Positions 47,332-55,627 of a DNA stretch of 61,577 nucleotides are shown in pieces (within the stretch, counting starts at the first letter, position 1; every line of letters starts with the position of its first letter). A model generated the notes under the pieces. The model saw only the letters and a list, made by a program, of their open reading frames with translations. It was not told the DNA's origin and did not search any database. Source of the DNA: Verrucomicrobiota bacterium (lineage in GTDB: Bacteria > Verrucomicrobiota > Verrucomicrobiia > Chthoniobacterales > JACTMZ01); contig JAQBWH010000010.1 in the NCBI GenBank assembly GCA_027624625.1, forward strand, positions 1-61,577, in the 5' to 3' direction. The translations under genes were made by a program, and so were the position numbers.

Positions 47332-48033
47332 TCAACGCTGTCCCGCGGCCCGGCGCAAGGCGTCGACTTCCTTGGCCGACAAATCCCGCCATGATCCGCG
47401 CGGTTGGCGTCCCAGCCGGAGGGGCCCGAGGCGCGTCCTGGTCAGCCGCTTCACCTTGTAACCCAGCGCGGCAAACATGCGGCGGATCTGGCGGTTGATT
47501 CCTTGGGTCAGAACCACCCGCACTTTGTTGGCGCCTTCGACGTGGACATGCGCCGCTCTGGCCCGCCCTTCTTCCAGGTAAATTCCCTTGATCAGCTTCG
47601 GGATGAGGCTCGGGTCGAAGGAGCGGTCGAGCACGACATCGTATTCTTTTTCCACGTGCCGCGAGGGATGGGTCAAGGCTTGGGTCAGGGCACCGTCGTT
47701 GGTCAGGAGCAAAAGCCCTTCGCTTTCCGCATCAAGCCGCCCGGCGTACGGCAAGGTGGACAACTCGCGCGGCAGCAATTCATAAAGCGTCGGCTTCCCG
47801 CCTTGCGAAGCGCGCGAAGTCAAACAGCCCGCCGGCTTGTGCACGGCCAGATAGCGCGTTTCAGCGGTCCGCACCACCCGCCCCCGAGCAACCACCGTGT
47901 CACCCGGCGCGACTGACGTGGCCAACTCGCGCACCGCGCGCCCGTTGATCCGCACCCCGCCGGCCAGAATGATTTCCTCGCAAGCACGGCGGGACCCGAG
48001 CCCGCAGAGGGCAAGGTAACGGTTTAAACGCAT
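47332..48033 (-). CDS. rRNA pseudouridine synthase, RsuA/RluB/E family
   Basis: A 233-residue protein with an N-terminal S4 RNA-binding domain (MRLNRYLALCGLGSRRACEEIILAGGVRING). The RsuA-type catalytic domain contains the nucleophile Asp in YAGRLDAESEGLLLLTNDG, followed by EKEYDVVLD and GINRQIRRMFAALGYKVKRLTRTRLGPL. It modifies 16S or 23S rRNA; the exact uridine (RsuA, RluB, RluE or RluF site) cannot be decided from the sequence. Start ATG at 48033. Confidence 0.92.
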   Translation of the reverse strand: MRLNRYLALCGLGSRRACEEIILAGGVRINGRAVRELATSVAPGDTVVARGRVVRTAETRYLAVHKPAGCLTSRASQGGKPTLYELLPRELSTLPYAGRLDAESEGLLLLTNDGALTQALTHPSRHVEKEYDVVLDRSFDPSLIPKLIKGIYLEEGRARAAHVHVEGANKVRVVLTQGINRQIRRMFAALGYKVKRLTRTRLGPLRLGRQPRGSWRDLSAKEVDALRRAAGQR

Positions 48034-48072
48034 GGACCGGCTCCGGTTGCCGCAGGGCAACCCGCGCGACGA

Positions 48073-48228
48073 TCAATCGTCCGGTTTTGTCTTCTTCAGG
48101 CCAAGGACGCTTTGGCCTTCCTTGAACTGTCCGCGCTTTTTCAGCACTTCGACGCGCTCGAAACGCTTGAGAACATTGCGCTTCGCCTTGATTGCGCCTT
48201 GGCCGCGGAGACTTCTGTGCTGACTCAT
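48073..48228 (-). CDS. Small basic protein of the Chlamydia/Verrucomicrobia type
   Basis: A 51-residue, strongly basic protein starting MSQHRSLRGQGAIKAKRNVLKRFERVEVL. The MSQHRSL opening, the KRNVLKRFER core and the KEGQSVLGL segment match my recollection of TIGR04137, a small protein family almost confined to Chlamydiae and Verrucomicrobia and thought to be ribosome- or rRNA-associated. It is useful mainly as a lineage marker. It lies between the pseudouridine synthase and sufT genes on the same strand. The function is not established. Confidence 0.85.
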   Translation of the reverse strand: MSQHRSLRGQGAIKAKRNVLKRFERVEVLKKRGQFKEGQSVLGLKKTKPDD

Positions 48229-48310
48229 ATGACCAACCTTTATAGCCGCTCCAACCCCGCCTGCCAACCAAAAGCTCGGCCCCGAACCGAAAAGGCCGCG
48301 AATCCCACGC

Positions 48311-48868
48311 TCAGACCAGCCCCAGTTTCATCCGTCCCGCCTCGGTGATCATGCCCTGGTTCCAAGGCGGTGACCAAACCAGATCCACTTCGGCCGACTC
48401 CACCCCCGGCACCGTGAGGATGCGGCTGCGCGCGTCGGCCGCGATGGTCGGCCCCATGCCGCAACCGGGCGCGGTGAGGGTCATTTTCACGTTCACCGTG
48501 GTGCCACCCGAGTCGCTTTTGCCCAGGATCAAATCATAAACCAAACCAAGGTCGACGATGTTGACCGGGATTTCCGGGTCATAAACATTTTTCAATTGCG
48601 TCCAGACATCTTCGTCTTTCACCTCGCCGCCCGCCACGACAACGCCCTCCGGTTTCGCGTCAGCTTCCTTTTTTTCCGGCACGATCCCCAAGGCATCGGC
48701 ATCGGCCTCGGCAATGCGGGCCAGACCCGTCTGGGTCGCCACGGTGTAGGTGCCACCGAGCGATTGGGTGACAATAACCGGACTGCCGGCCGTCAGGGTT
48801 GCTTCCTCGCCGCTCGGGATGAGGACCACTTGACAGTCGCGGGCCAGGGTAATTTCGCGGTGTTCCAT
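48311..48868 (-). CDS. sufT: Fe-S cluster assembly protein SufT (MIP18/DUF59 family)
   Basis: A 185-residue protein. The C-terminal DUF59/MIP18 domain has NVYDPEIPVNIVDLGLVYDL and LTAPGCGMGPTIAADARSRI, with the conserved Cys in PGCGMG, and VWSPPWNQGMITEAGRMKLGL. The N-terminal part (EITLARDCQVVLIPSGEEATLTAG) is characteristic of SufT rather than PaaD. It helps mature Fe-S proteins. No other suf genes are in the window. Start ATG at 48868. It is divergent from psd. Confidence 0.88.
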   Translation of the reverse strand: MEHREITLARDCQVVLIPSGEEATLTAGSPVIVTQSLGGTYTVATQTGLARIAEADADALGIVPEKKEADAKPEGVVVAGGEVKDEDVWTQLKNVYDPEIPVNIVDLGLVYDLILGKSDSGGTTVNVKMTLTAPGCGMGPTIAADARSRILTVPGVESAEVDLVWSPPWNQGMITEAGRMKLGLV

Positions 48869-48952
48869 GGACGACAATCTACCCGGCAGGGGCGGGCAAT
48901 CCAATCAAATGGTTTCGCGCCCTGTGAGCAGATGTGTAAGCTTTGCTTTGCT

Positions 48953-49633
48953 ATGACTTGGCTTACTCTCTGGCAGGGCAGATGGATCTTGCTCGTTCTG
49001 GCCGCGGCGACTGCCGCAGCTTTGTTTTTGGCCCCATGGTTGGTCATCCTCCCCGCCGCCCTCCTGGCTTTCACCCTCTGGTTTTTTCGTGATCCACCCC
49101 GCACGGTTCCTCGCGGCGCGGGTCTCATCGTTTCACCGGCGGACGGACGCGTCACCGATATTGCGGAAATTGAGGAAACGGAATTGGTCAACCGGACCGT
49201 TCGCCGCATCGGCATTTTTCTTTCGGTTTTCGACGTGCACGTCAACCGGACCCCGGCGGACTGTCGCGTGGTCTACACCGCCGAGTTCGAAGGAACCTAC
49301 CATGATGCCCGCAGCCCGGCCGCTTCGACCCACAACACGGCTCGGACCTGGGGCTTCGAGTGCCCTGACGGCGTCATTCTGGTGGTGCGCCAGATCACCG
49401 GGGCCATCGCGCGCCGTATCGTCCCTTGGGCCCGGCCCGACCAGCAACTGGCGCGCGGCGAACGCTTCGGCATGATCCGGTTCGGGTCGCGCACCGAGAT
49501 CTGCCTCCCGCTTGGGGCGGAGGTCACCGTGCGGGTCGGCGACCAAGTCAAAGGAGGAAGCACGATCATCGCCCGCTTGGCCCCCGCCGGTGAGACTGAC
49601 GCCGACCTCCGGCCACCCTCCGACCTCCGATGA
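48953..49633 (+). CDS. psd: Phosphatidylserine decarboxylase, short (archaeal-type) form
   Basis: Makes phosphatidylethanolamine from phosphatidylserine. The 226-residue proenzyme has two N-terminal hydrophobic segments, SPADGRVTDI, FDVHVNRTP, and the autocleavage site FGSRTE (G178-S179), where Ser becomes the pyruvoyl group. The short length and FGS motif mark the archaeal-type subfamily rather than E. coli Psd (LGST). ATG at 48953. The stop overlaps pssA (ATGA), so substrate producer and consumer are coupled. Confidence 0.95.
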   Translation: MTWLTLWQGRWILLVLAAATAAALFLAPWLVILPAALLAFTLWFFRDPPRTVPRGAGLIVSPADGRVTDIAEIEETELVNRTVRRIGIFLSVFDVHVNRTPADCRVVYTAEFEGTYHDARSPAASTHNTARTWGFECPDGVILVVRQITGAIARRIVPWARPDQQLARGERFGMIRFGSRTEICLPLGAEVTVRVGDQVKGGSTIIARLAPAGETDADLRPPSDLR

Positions 49634-50466
49634 AACCCGGACCAGACAACCACGCGGCGAGAATTTACCTCCTGCCCAATTTGATGACCGCGGGCAACCT
49701 GTTCTGCGGATTCGCCGCCGTGCTCAGCATCCTCGACGCGGTCATCCAGATGAATGCCGGCCTCAATCCTGCGGGGCAGATCCATACCGCGATCTGGTTC
49801 ATCCTCGGGGCCTGCGTTTTTGATTTGCTCGACGGGCGGCTCGCACGGCTGGGGGGAAACGAAAGCTCTTTCGGGCGCGAATTCGATTCGCTGGCTGATA
49901 TTGTGTCCTTCGGCGTCGCCCCCGCCCTGCTCACCTTTCACATCGTGCTCCGCGATTTCGACCGCTACGGCATGCTCATTGCTTTTGTTTATCTCGCTTG
50001 CGGCGCCCTGCGTCTCGCCCGGTTCAATTGCCTGGCCGCGCAGCGCGGAGAGGATGCGGCGAACAAGGACTTCGAGGGCTTTCCCATTCCGGCCGCCGCG
50101 GGTCTCATTGCCTCGCTCACCTTGTTAATGCTCTTGCTCGATGCCGGTGAGAAAACCATCGGACCGTGGAAGTTTGCCCTGCCCCCGCTCATGCTTTTCC
50201 TTTCCTTCATGATGTTCAGCAAGGTGCGCTACCCGAGTTTCAAGGCGGTCAACTGGCGCACCCGGCGCTCCATTCCGAAATTTATCGCCATCATCATCGT
50301 GCTCATCTTCACCGTGATGAACTACGAGTGGATGCCGGCCATGATCTTCATCGCCTACCTGCTCTACGGAATGGCCCGGCCACTCATTTCCCAAGCTTGG
50401 CGCCGGGAAATCGAGACCGAACTCGGCGAGGACGAAGAAAGCCCCACGGAAGACCGCGGGGCTTAA
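49630..50466 (+). CDS. pssA: CDP-diacylglycerol-serine O-phosphatidyltransferase
   Basis: Membrane enzyme that makes phosphatidylserine from CDP-diacylglycerol and L-serine. The 278-residue protein has the CDP-alcohol phosphotransferase motif DGRLARLGGNESSFGREFDSLAD (DG-x2-AR-x8-G-x3-D-x3-D) and 6-8 hydrophobic helices. This is the type II (Bacillus/yeast-like) enzyme rather than the PLD-type of E. coli. The acidic C-terminal tail is cytosolic. It partners with the preceding psd gene. Confidence 0.95.
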   Translation: MKPGPDNHAARIYLLPNLMTAGNLFCGFAAVLSILDAVIQMNAGLNPAGQIHTAIWFILGACVFDLLDGRLARLGGNESSFGREFDSLADIVSFGVAPALLTFHIVLRDFDRYGMLIAFVYLACGALRLARFNCLAAQRGEDAANKDFEGFPIPAAAGLIASLTLLMLLLDAGEKTIGPWKFALPPLMLFLSFMMFSKVRYPSFKAVNWRTRRSIPKFIAIIIVLIFTVMNYEWMPAMIFIAYLLYGMARPLISQAWRREIETELGEDEESPTEDRGA

Positions 50467-50497
50467 GCATGCTCGCGTCCGGAAGGACGCCGCTTAA
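50463..50497. terminator. Bidirectional hairpin between convergent pssA and ssb
   Basis: An inner stem GCGTCC/GGACGC with loop GGAA is nested inside an outer pair TTAAGC/GCTTAA. The structure spans both stop codons of the converging genes. The symmetric A/T ends could serve transcription stops in both directions. Confidence 0.55.
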
Positions 50498-50949
50498 AAC
50501 GGGATGTCGTCGTCGGACGGCTCTTTGGACGCGGGTGCCGCCTTGGCCGGTTTGGCCGCGCCGCCGGAACGGCTGCTGCCGCCCGACCCGCCCCCTCCCC
50601 CGCCCTCACCAGCATCGCGGCCGCCGAGGAGTTGGAGATTTTCCCCGATAACTTTCAACTTCGAACGCTTTTGCCCGGTCTGTTTGTCGTCCCACGTGTC
50701 GAGTTGCAAGCGCCCCTCAATCATCACGGGACGGCCTTTCTTGATATACTCCCCGGCAATTTCCGCGGGCCGGCCCCACAGGGTGACGTCGACAAAAGTC
50801 GTTTCTTCCCGCTTCTCGCCGCCATCCGTCGAGTAGTAACGGTTGACCGCGAGACCTAGTTCGGTCACCGCAGTGCCCTTCGGCGTGTATTTGACCTCGG
50901 GATCACGGGTGCAATTGCCAAGGAGGACGACTCGATTGTAAGAAGCCAT
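50494..50949 (-). CDS. ssb: Single-stranded DNA-binding protein
   Basis: A 151-residue SSB with an N-terminal OB fold (MASYNRVVLLGNCTRDPEVKYTPKG, FVDVTLWGRPAEIAGEYIKKG, LQLDTWDD). A Gly/Ser-rich linker follows, then the acidic tip DDDIPF that recruits partner proteins. It follows rpsF by 12 bp in the prs-rplY-pth-rpsF-ssb run. rpsR and rplI, often next, are absent because the gene converges with pssA. Confidence 0.96.
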   Translation of the reverse strand: MASYNRVVLLGNCTRDPEVKYTPKGTAVTELGLAVNRYYSTDGGEKREETTFVDVTLWGRPAEIAGEYIKKGRPVMIEGRLQLDTWDDKQTGQKRSKLKVIGENLQLLGGRDAGEGGGGGGSGGSSRSGGAAKPAKAAPASKEPSDDDIPF

Positions 50950-50961
50950 GGTGGTCGGGGA

Positions 50962-51270
50962 TCAGGCCGCCTGCGCGACGGGTTTCAGCTTCTGGTAATG
51001 TTGCAGATGAATGACCGAGTCGAGCTTCCACTTTGAGTGCAGGGCTTCGATCTGGGCCGGCTCGGCTTGGACGATGAAATTAACGTAATAGCCGGAAGTT
51101 TGTTTCCGGCTGACGTAGGCAAAATGACGCTTCTCCAGACGCTGGGTCTGCTCGAGCTCGATCCCTTCGGCCTTGATTTGTTTCTCCACGGTTTCAATCA
51201 GGTCATTGACCGATTCCTCTTTCCCTTTGGTGTTGAGCACCAGCAGCACTTCGTAACGTCGTTTGGTCAT
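50962..51270 (-). CDS. rpsF: Ribosomal protein bS6
   Basis: A 102-residue ribosomal protein of the 30S platform. The opening RRYEVLLVLNTKGKEE, the segment EKRHFAYVSRKQTSGYYVNFIVQAEP and the WKLDSVIHLQHYQKL end are bS6-like. Its ATG overlaps the pth stop by four bases. It lies directly upstream of ssb, a widely conserved arrangement. Confidence 0.94.
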   Translation of the reverse strand: MTKRRYEVLLVLNTKGKEESVNDLIETVEKQIKAEGIELEQTQRLEKRHFAYVSRKQTSGYYVNFIVQAEPAQIEALHSKWKLDSVIHLQHYQKLKPVAQAA

Positions 51271-51836
51271 AATCCTTCTTTATTGAACTCATTCATCGCC
51301 GCGGCAAGCCCGTTTTTTAGAATGACGCGAATTGATGAGGCCGCCCGGTCCGTCACCGCGCCCAAAGCCACCCCTTCTTCGGGGGTGAAAGGCGCGAGCA
51401 CGTAATCGGTCAAAACCATGGGCGGCGGCGGGTTGCCGATCCCCAAGCGCAGACGCGGCACGTCGTCGGTGGCGAAATGCATCAGGACAGACTCCAGTCC
51501 GTGGTGGCTTCCCGCACTGCCCGATGGCCGGATGCGCAACCGCCCGAAAGCCAGCGCAACATCGTCAAGCACGACCAAAACGCGCTCATGGGGAATTTTG
51601 TAAAAGTCGGCCATGGCCCGCACGGCCAGGCCACTCAAGTTCATGAACGTGGTCGGTTTGAGCAACCAAGCACCCTCCGTGCGGGAGACATCCCCGTCAA
51701 AACGCTTCTCCCCGTGAAAGGGTTCAGTGGCCAACGCATCGAGCGCGAGCCAACCGATATTGTGCCGCGTGCGGGCGTAGCGGGCTCCGGGATTGCCCAA
51801 ACCGACGACCAGCCATGTCGGGGCGCCGGGTTCCAT
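51267..51836 (-). CDS. pth: Peptidyl-tRNA hydrolase
   Basis: Recycles tRNA from prematurely released peptidyl-tRNA. The 189-residue protein has WLVVGLGNPGARYARTRHNIGW with the catalytic His25, KPTTFMNLSG, and LVVLDDVALAFGRLRIRPSGSAGSHHGLESV. The usual GxxGGHNGL here reads GSAGSHHGL. Start ATG at 51836, 13 bp after rplY; order prs-rplY-pth is conserved in many bacteria. Confidence 0.95.
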   Translation of the reverse strand: MEPGAPTWLVVGLGNPGARYARTRHNIGWLALDALATEPFHGEKRFDGDVSRTEGAWLLKPTTFMNLSGLAVRAMADFYKIPHERVLVVLDDVALAFGRLRIRPSGSAGSHHGLESVLMHFATDDVPRLRLGIGNPPPPMVLTDYVLAPFTPEEGVALGAVTDRAASSIRVILKNGLAAAMNEFNKEGL

Positions 51837-51849
51837 CCGGGGCGCCGTC

Positions 51850-52521
51850 CTACTTGGACCCTTCCTTGGCCTCGCCTTCCTGCGGCTTCTTCTCCTTGAT
51901 CACTTCGGGCTCCGAAGGACCGCTTTCGGTCGTCGTGGTATCGTCGGCCACCTTCGGTTCGGAAACGAGGAAAACGGTGACCCCACTATCGGCCAGATAC
52001 TTCACGCCGGGGATGGCCGGAAGATCACTGATATGCAAAGCGGCGCCCAGACCGAGGCCGCTCACGTCGACGCGGATCGATTCCGGCAGGTCCTTAGGCA
52101 GACATTCGACTTCGACCATGCGCACGTTCTGCTCGAGCAGACCGCCACCGGTTTTGACCCCGGCCGATTCGCCGACCGCTTCAATCACCACCTCGGCGAC
52201 GAGAGTTTCGTTCATCGAGACGGCTTGTAAGTCGATGTGCAGAACAAGGCGGCTGACTGGATGGTGCTGCACCTCGTTGATCAAGGCGAGACGACCGCCG
52301 GGTTTGCCACCATCCTCGATTTCGAGGTTGACCAGAATGTTTTCGCCCACCGCGTGCGACAACAAGTTGTCAATGGCACGGCGCTCCACTTGCAAGGGTT
52401 GGGGCTCAATCCCGTGGCCGTAAAGAATGGCGGGCACGGCCTTGGTGGCCTTCAATTGTTTAACCGCGTTGCGCCCGAGGGCTGTGCGGGTTGTGGCCTT
52501 CAGACTGACTTGGTTCGACAT
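51850..52521 (-). CDS. rplY: Ribosomal protein bL25, long (CTC) form
   Basis: A 5S rRNA-binding ribosomal protein of 223 residues. The N-terminal L25 domain (LKATTRTALGRNAVKQLKATKAVPAILYG) is followed by the TL5-type beta domain (VVIEAVGESAGVKTGGGLLEQNVRMVEVECLPKDLPESIRVDVSGL) and a charged, disordered tail. Start ATG at 52521, 13 bp after the prs stop. Confidence 0.94.
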   Translation of the reverse strand: MSNQVSLKATTRTALGRNAVKQLKATKAVPAILYGHGIEPQPLQVERRAIDNLLSHAVGENILVNLEIEDGGKPGGRLALINEVQHHPVSRLVLHIDLQAVSMNETLVAEVVIEAVGESAGVKTGGGLLEQNVRMVEVECLPKDLPESIRVDVSGLGLGAALHISDLPAIPGVKYLADSGVTVFLVSEPKVADDTTTTESGPSEPEVIKEKKPQEGEAKEGSK

Positions 52522-52534
52522 AAGGGGCGGGACT

Positions 52535-53497
52535 CTAGACTGTTTGCCCGTTGATTTCAAACAAAGAAGTCACGGACTCATCCTCGTGGATCCGTTTGAT
52601 CCCCTCGCCCAGCAGGCTGGCCACCGAACAAATGGTCAGCGGGCAGCCTTCAAATTTCGGCACCGGCACACTGTCAGTCGCCACCAATTCCTTGATATCC
52701 GACTCCCGCAGACGCTCGGCCGCGACGTCGACCAGAACGGCGTGGGAAACCATGGCATAAATATCCTTCGCTCCCGCGGAACGCAGGATGCGCGCCGCGC
52801 CGACCAAGGTACCGGCCGTTTCGGTGAGGTCGTCGACCAAGAGAACATTTTTGCCCTCCACTTCGCCGATGACATGCTGGGCCTCGGTTTCGGTCGCGCT
52901 GATCCGGCGCTTGACCACGATGGCCAGGCCCGCACCAAGTACCTGCGCGTAGGCCGAAGCCATTTTCACCCCACCCACATCGGGTGAAACAACCACAAGG
53001 TCGGGGATCTTTTTTTCCTGCAGGTGCTTGATCAGAATGGGCAAGGCATAAAGATGGTCGACCGGAATGTCGAAAAATCCCTGCAACTGCTGGGCATGCA
53101 GGTCCATGGTGAGCAACCGGTTCACGCCGGCGGCCACCAGGAGATTTGCCACCAGCTTCGCCGTGATCGGGACGCGCGGCTGGTCTTTGCGGTCTTGGCG
53201 CGCGTAGCCGAAAAATGGAATCACCGCGGTGATGCGCGCCGCGCTGGCCCGTCTCGCCGCATCGACCAGGATGAGCAATTCCATCAAATTCTGGTTGGTC
53301 GGCGGGCACGTCGGCTGGATGATGAAAACATCGCGCCCGCGCACGTTCTCGTTGATTTTCACGAACGTCTCTCCGTCCGGAAAAGAGCTCACCGTGGCGT
53401 CGCCCAGCGGCACACCGATGTATTCGGCAATGTCCTTGGCCAGTTGCGGGTGCGCCGTGCCGGCAAGGAGTCTCATATCTGCTTTGCCGCGAAACAT
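52535..53497 (-). CDS. prs: Ribose-phosphate pyrophosphokinase
   Basis: Makes PRPP from ribose 5-phosphate and ATP for nucleotide, His and Trp synthesis. The 320-residue protein has FPDGETFVKINENVRGRDVFIIQ, the ATP-binding FFGYARQDRKDQPRVPITAKLVAN, and MDLHAQQLQGFFDIPVDHL. The PRPP loop reads LLVDDLTETAGTL, where most family members have VDDMIDTGGT. I chose ATG 53497 (GGGGA about 10 bases upstream); ATG 53476 would give a shorter protein starting MRLLAGTAHP. It is divergent from thiH. Confidence 0.95.
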   Translation of the reverse strand: MFRGKADMRLLAGTAHPQLAKDIAEYIGVPLGDATVSSFPDGETFVKINENVRGRDVFIIQPTCPPTNQNLMELLILVDAARRASAARITAVIPFFGYARQDRKDQPRVPITAKLVANLLVAAGVNRLLTMDLHAQQLQGFFDIPVDHLYALPILIKHLQEKKIPDLVVVSPDVGGVKMASAYAQVLGAGLAIVVKRRISATETEAQHVIGEVEGKNVLLVDDLTETAGTLVGAARILRSAGAKDIYAMVSHAVLVDVAAERLRESDIKELVATDSVPVPKFEGCPLTICSVASLLGEGIKRIHEDESVTSLFEINGQTV

Positions 53498-53512
53498 GGC
53501 TTGATATTCCCC

Positions 53513-53539
53513 GACCGGAGGCCGGTCTTGCAATTGCAA
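53513..53539. promoter_or_regulatory. Paired palindromes in the prs/thiH divergent gap
   Basis: The 56-bp gap holds a hairpin GACCGG/CCGGTC with a 3-base loop (53513-53527), immediately followed by a perfect 12-bp palindrome TTGCAATTGCAA (53528-53539). The palindrome could be a dimeric regulator site. The thiH Shine-Dalgarno AAGGA follows 7 bases before its ATG. I found no thiamine-pyrophosphate riboswitch here. Confidence 0.4.
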
Positions 53540-53553
53540 AAAAGGAAAACACG

Positions 53554-54714
53554 ATGAACTATCCGGTCCCGATGCACGCACCTTTACTCCGCCAGCCTGA
53601 TCCCGCGGAAATTCTCGCCCCGCTTGGCCTGCCCCTCACCCCGGCGGTGTCGGCCTTCGCCCGCGATTTGGCCCCGGCCGACGATGACCGGCTCGAAGAA
53701 ATGGCGCGCCGCTCGCGGGCCATGACGCGCCGTCACTTTGGCCGGACGGTCCGCCTTTTTGCTCCGCTCTATCTCTCCAACGAGTGCATCAACAGCTGCT
53801 CTTACTGCGGCTTTTCCCGCGAAAACGCCATCCTCCGGCTCACGCTCGAAGCCGGGCAGGTCCGGGCCGAGGCCCGCCACCTCGCCGCCCAGGGCTTCCG
53901 CAATATTCTTCTCGTCGCAGGCGAACACCCCAAATTTGTCTCCAACGGCTACCTCGAAAAAGTCCTCCGCACCCTGGCCCCGGAAATCCCCTCGCTCTCG
54001 ATCGAAGTCGCCCCGCTGGAAGCTCCCGATTACCTTCCGCTCGTCCGAGCCGGGGCGGAAGGACTTGTCGTTTATCAGGAAACTTACCACCGCCCGACCT
54101 ACGCCCGGATACACGTTGCCGGACCGAAAAAGGATTACGATTGGCGGCTGGCTTGCCCGGAACGCGGGCACGCCGCCGGTTTCCGACGCATCGGCATCGG
54201 GGTGCTTTTCGGATTGTGGGATTGGCGCGAAGAGGCCATCGCCCTCGCCGCCCATCTTGATCATCTCCTCCGCACCTGCTGGAAAGCCCACTTCACGGTC
54301 AGCTTCCCCCGCCTGCGTCCCGCCGCTGGCGACTTCCAACCCGCGCACCCGATCAACGACCGCGATTTTGTCCAACTGCTCTGCGCTTTCCGCCTCCACT
54401 TTCCGCGCACCGGCATCGTCTTGAGCACGCGTGAACCTGCCGCGCTGCGCGACGCAGTCGCACCGCTCGGAATCACCATGATGAGCGCCGGCAGCCACAC
54501 CGAACCCGGCGGTTATACCGGGCTCGGACACGACAACCTCCATCTCACCGTGCGCGGACGGGCCATGGCCTGCGACACTCCGGACGGCGCGCTGGCCACC
54601 GAGCAATTCTCCATCTCGGACCAGCGCACCCCGCAGGAAGTCGCGGCACAGCTGCGCGATCTCGGGCTCGAGCCGGTTTGGAAAGATTGGGACCAAGCCA
54701 TCCTCGCCACGTGA
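53554..54714 (+). CDS. thiH: 2-iminoacetate synthase, radical SAM
   Basis: Cleaves tyrosine to 2-iminoacetate and p-cresol for the thiazole ring of thiamine. The 386-residue protein has the radical SAM [4Fe-4S] motif C78-x3-C82-x2-C85 in NECINSCSYCGFS, a TIM-barrel core, and the family blocks YQETYHRPTYARIH, GVLFGLWDWREEA and SAGSHTEPGGY. It overlaps thiS by four bases (GTGA). thiG, thiF and thiC are not in the window. Confidence 0.94.
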   Translation: MNYPVPMHAPLLRQPDPAEILAPLGLPLTPAVSAFARDLAPADDDRLEEMARRSRAMTRRHFGRTVRLFAPLYLSNECINSCSYCGFSRENAILRLTLEAGQVRAEARHLAAQGFRNILLVAGEHPKFVSNGYLEKVLRTLAPEIPSLSIEVAPLEAPDYLPLVRAGAEGLVVYQETYHRPTYARIHVAGPKKDYDWRLACPERGHAAGFRRIGIGVLFGLWDWREEAIALAAHLDHLLRTCWKAHFTVSFPRLRPAAGDFQPAHPINDRDFVQLLCAFRLHFPRTGIVLSTREPAALRDAVAPLGITMMSAGSHTEPGGYTGLGHDNLHLTVRGRAMACDTPDGALATEQFSISDQRTPQEVAAQLRDLGLEPVWKDWDQAILAT

Positions 54715-54908
54715 ATCTTCACCTCAACGGCAAAGAACGCGGGGTGGACGCCACGAACGTGGAGGCACTGGTCGCGGAACTCGGCCTTCCTCTTGCCGCG
54801 ACTCTGGTCGAACACAACGGTACCGCACTCCTCCGCTCGGAGTGGCTCAAGACCCAGCTGCAAGATAGAGACCGCCTCGAAATTATCCGCATGGTGGCTG
54901 GCGGATAA
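54711..54908 (+). CDS. thiS: Sulfur carrier protein ThiS
   Basis: A 65-residue beta-grasp protein starting at a GTG that overlaps the thiH stop. It begins NLHLNGKERGVDATNVEALVAEL, with the hydrophobic core VEHNGTALLRSEW and the required terminal Gly-Gly (MVAGG), which is adenylated and thiocarboxylated before sulfur transfer to the thiazole. Co-location with thiH supports this assignment over MoaD. Confidence 0.9.
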   Translation: MNLHLNGKERGVDATNVEALVAELGLPLAATLVEHNGTALLRSEWLKTQLQDRDRLEIIRMVAGG

Positions 54909-54922
54909 AGTCAGGGGAACGA

Positions 54923-55603
54923 TCAGGACCTCCTGCGCAGCCAGAGGCTGAGTCCGCCGGCTCCAAGCAAGAGCAAGGCCAAGGAAGAAGGCTCGGGAAT
55001 AGTCGCCACATAGGGTTGCTCACCTCCCGCCCCGGAATCGATGAAGACACCCATAACGTAGTTTCCGTAGACCGTGTCGACCGACGTCGAGGCACTGCCG
55101 GGATAAAACAGCGAAGTCCATTCGACGTTCGTGGCGAATCCGGCGCCGTTGGTGGCGATGAAGCCGAACCACTCGCCGGTGCTCAGCCCATTGGTCGCCT
55201 CACCCGACATGCCCCCGACATTGAACCCGCCGTCGACGCCGGTGATCCCTTCGAAGTGGGAAACATCCGCCCCATTGGTGATGACATATTCCGTGAGGCT
55301 GGAGAAAATGGTCGAGACAGAGTCGTAGTTGACGATCAGCGCTTTGGTCAAACCGAGCGGCTCCGCCGTGCCCCCGATCATGGTATATGAGGAACTGCCG
55401 ATCCCGTTTTGCCATACCCCGTAAAGCGTGGTGATGCGGCCGCCGGGTAAGTTGACCATCGAATAATTCGAGCTCACCATGTTGTAGATGAAACCACTAC
55501 CGGGGATGTTTGCATTGGATCCGGCATTGTTGAAGTTACCGACCACCAAATCACCCATCACGCTGTGGGGAACTGTGTTAGTAACTGTCGTGCCGGCCAC
55601 CAC
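54923..55603 (-). pseudogene. PEP-CTERM protein lacking a signal peptide, probable 5'-truncated gene
   Basis: The 226-codon frame ends in a classical PEP-CTERM sorting tail: IPEPSSLALLLLGAGGLSLWLRRRS (PEP motif, hydrophobic helix, Arg cluster). The body is a low-complexity, Gly/Ser/Asn/Thr-rich beta domain with no recognised enzyme motif. PEP-CTERM proteins normally start with a Sec signal, but this frame begins at GTG codons (MVAGTTVTNTVPHS) only 24 bp after the nfeD stop, and an in-frame stop lies just upstream. The gene has therefore probably lost its 5' end. A shortened cytosolic form is possible but could not be sorted. No exosortase is in the window. Confidence 0.7.
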
Positions 55604-55627
55604 GTCTCGCCAACCCGATGCCTGCTG

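Noticed and set aside
53498..53553. TPP riboswitch before thiH
   Set aside because: The gap is only 56 bases, too short for a THI-box, and the conserved CTGAGA and ACCTGA-type elements are absent.
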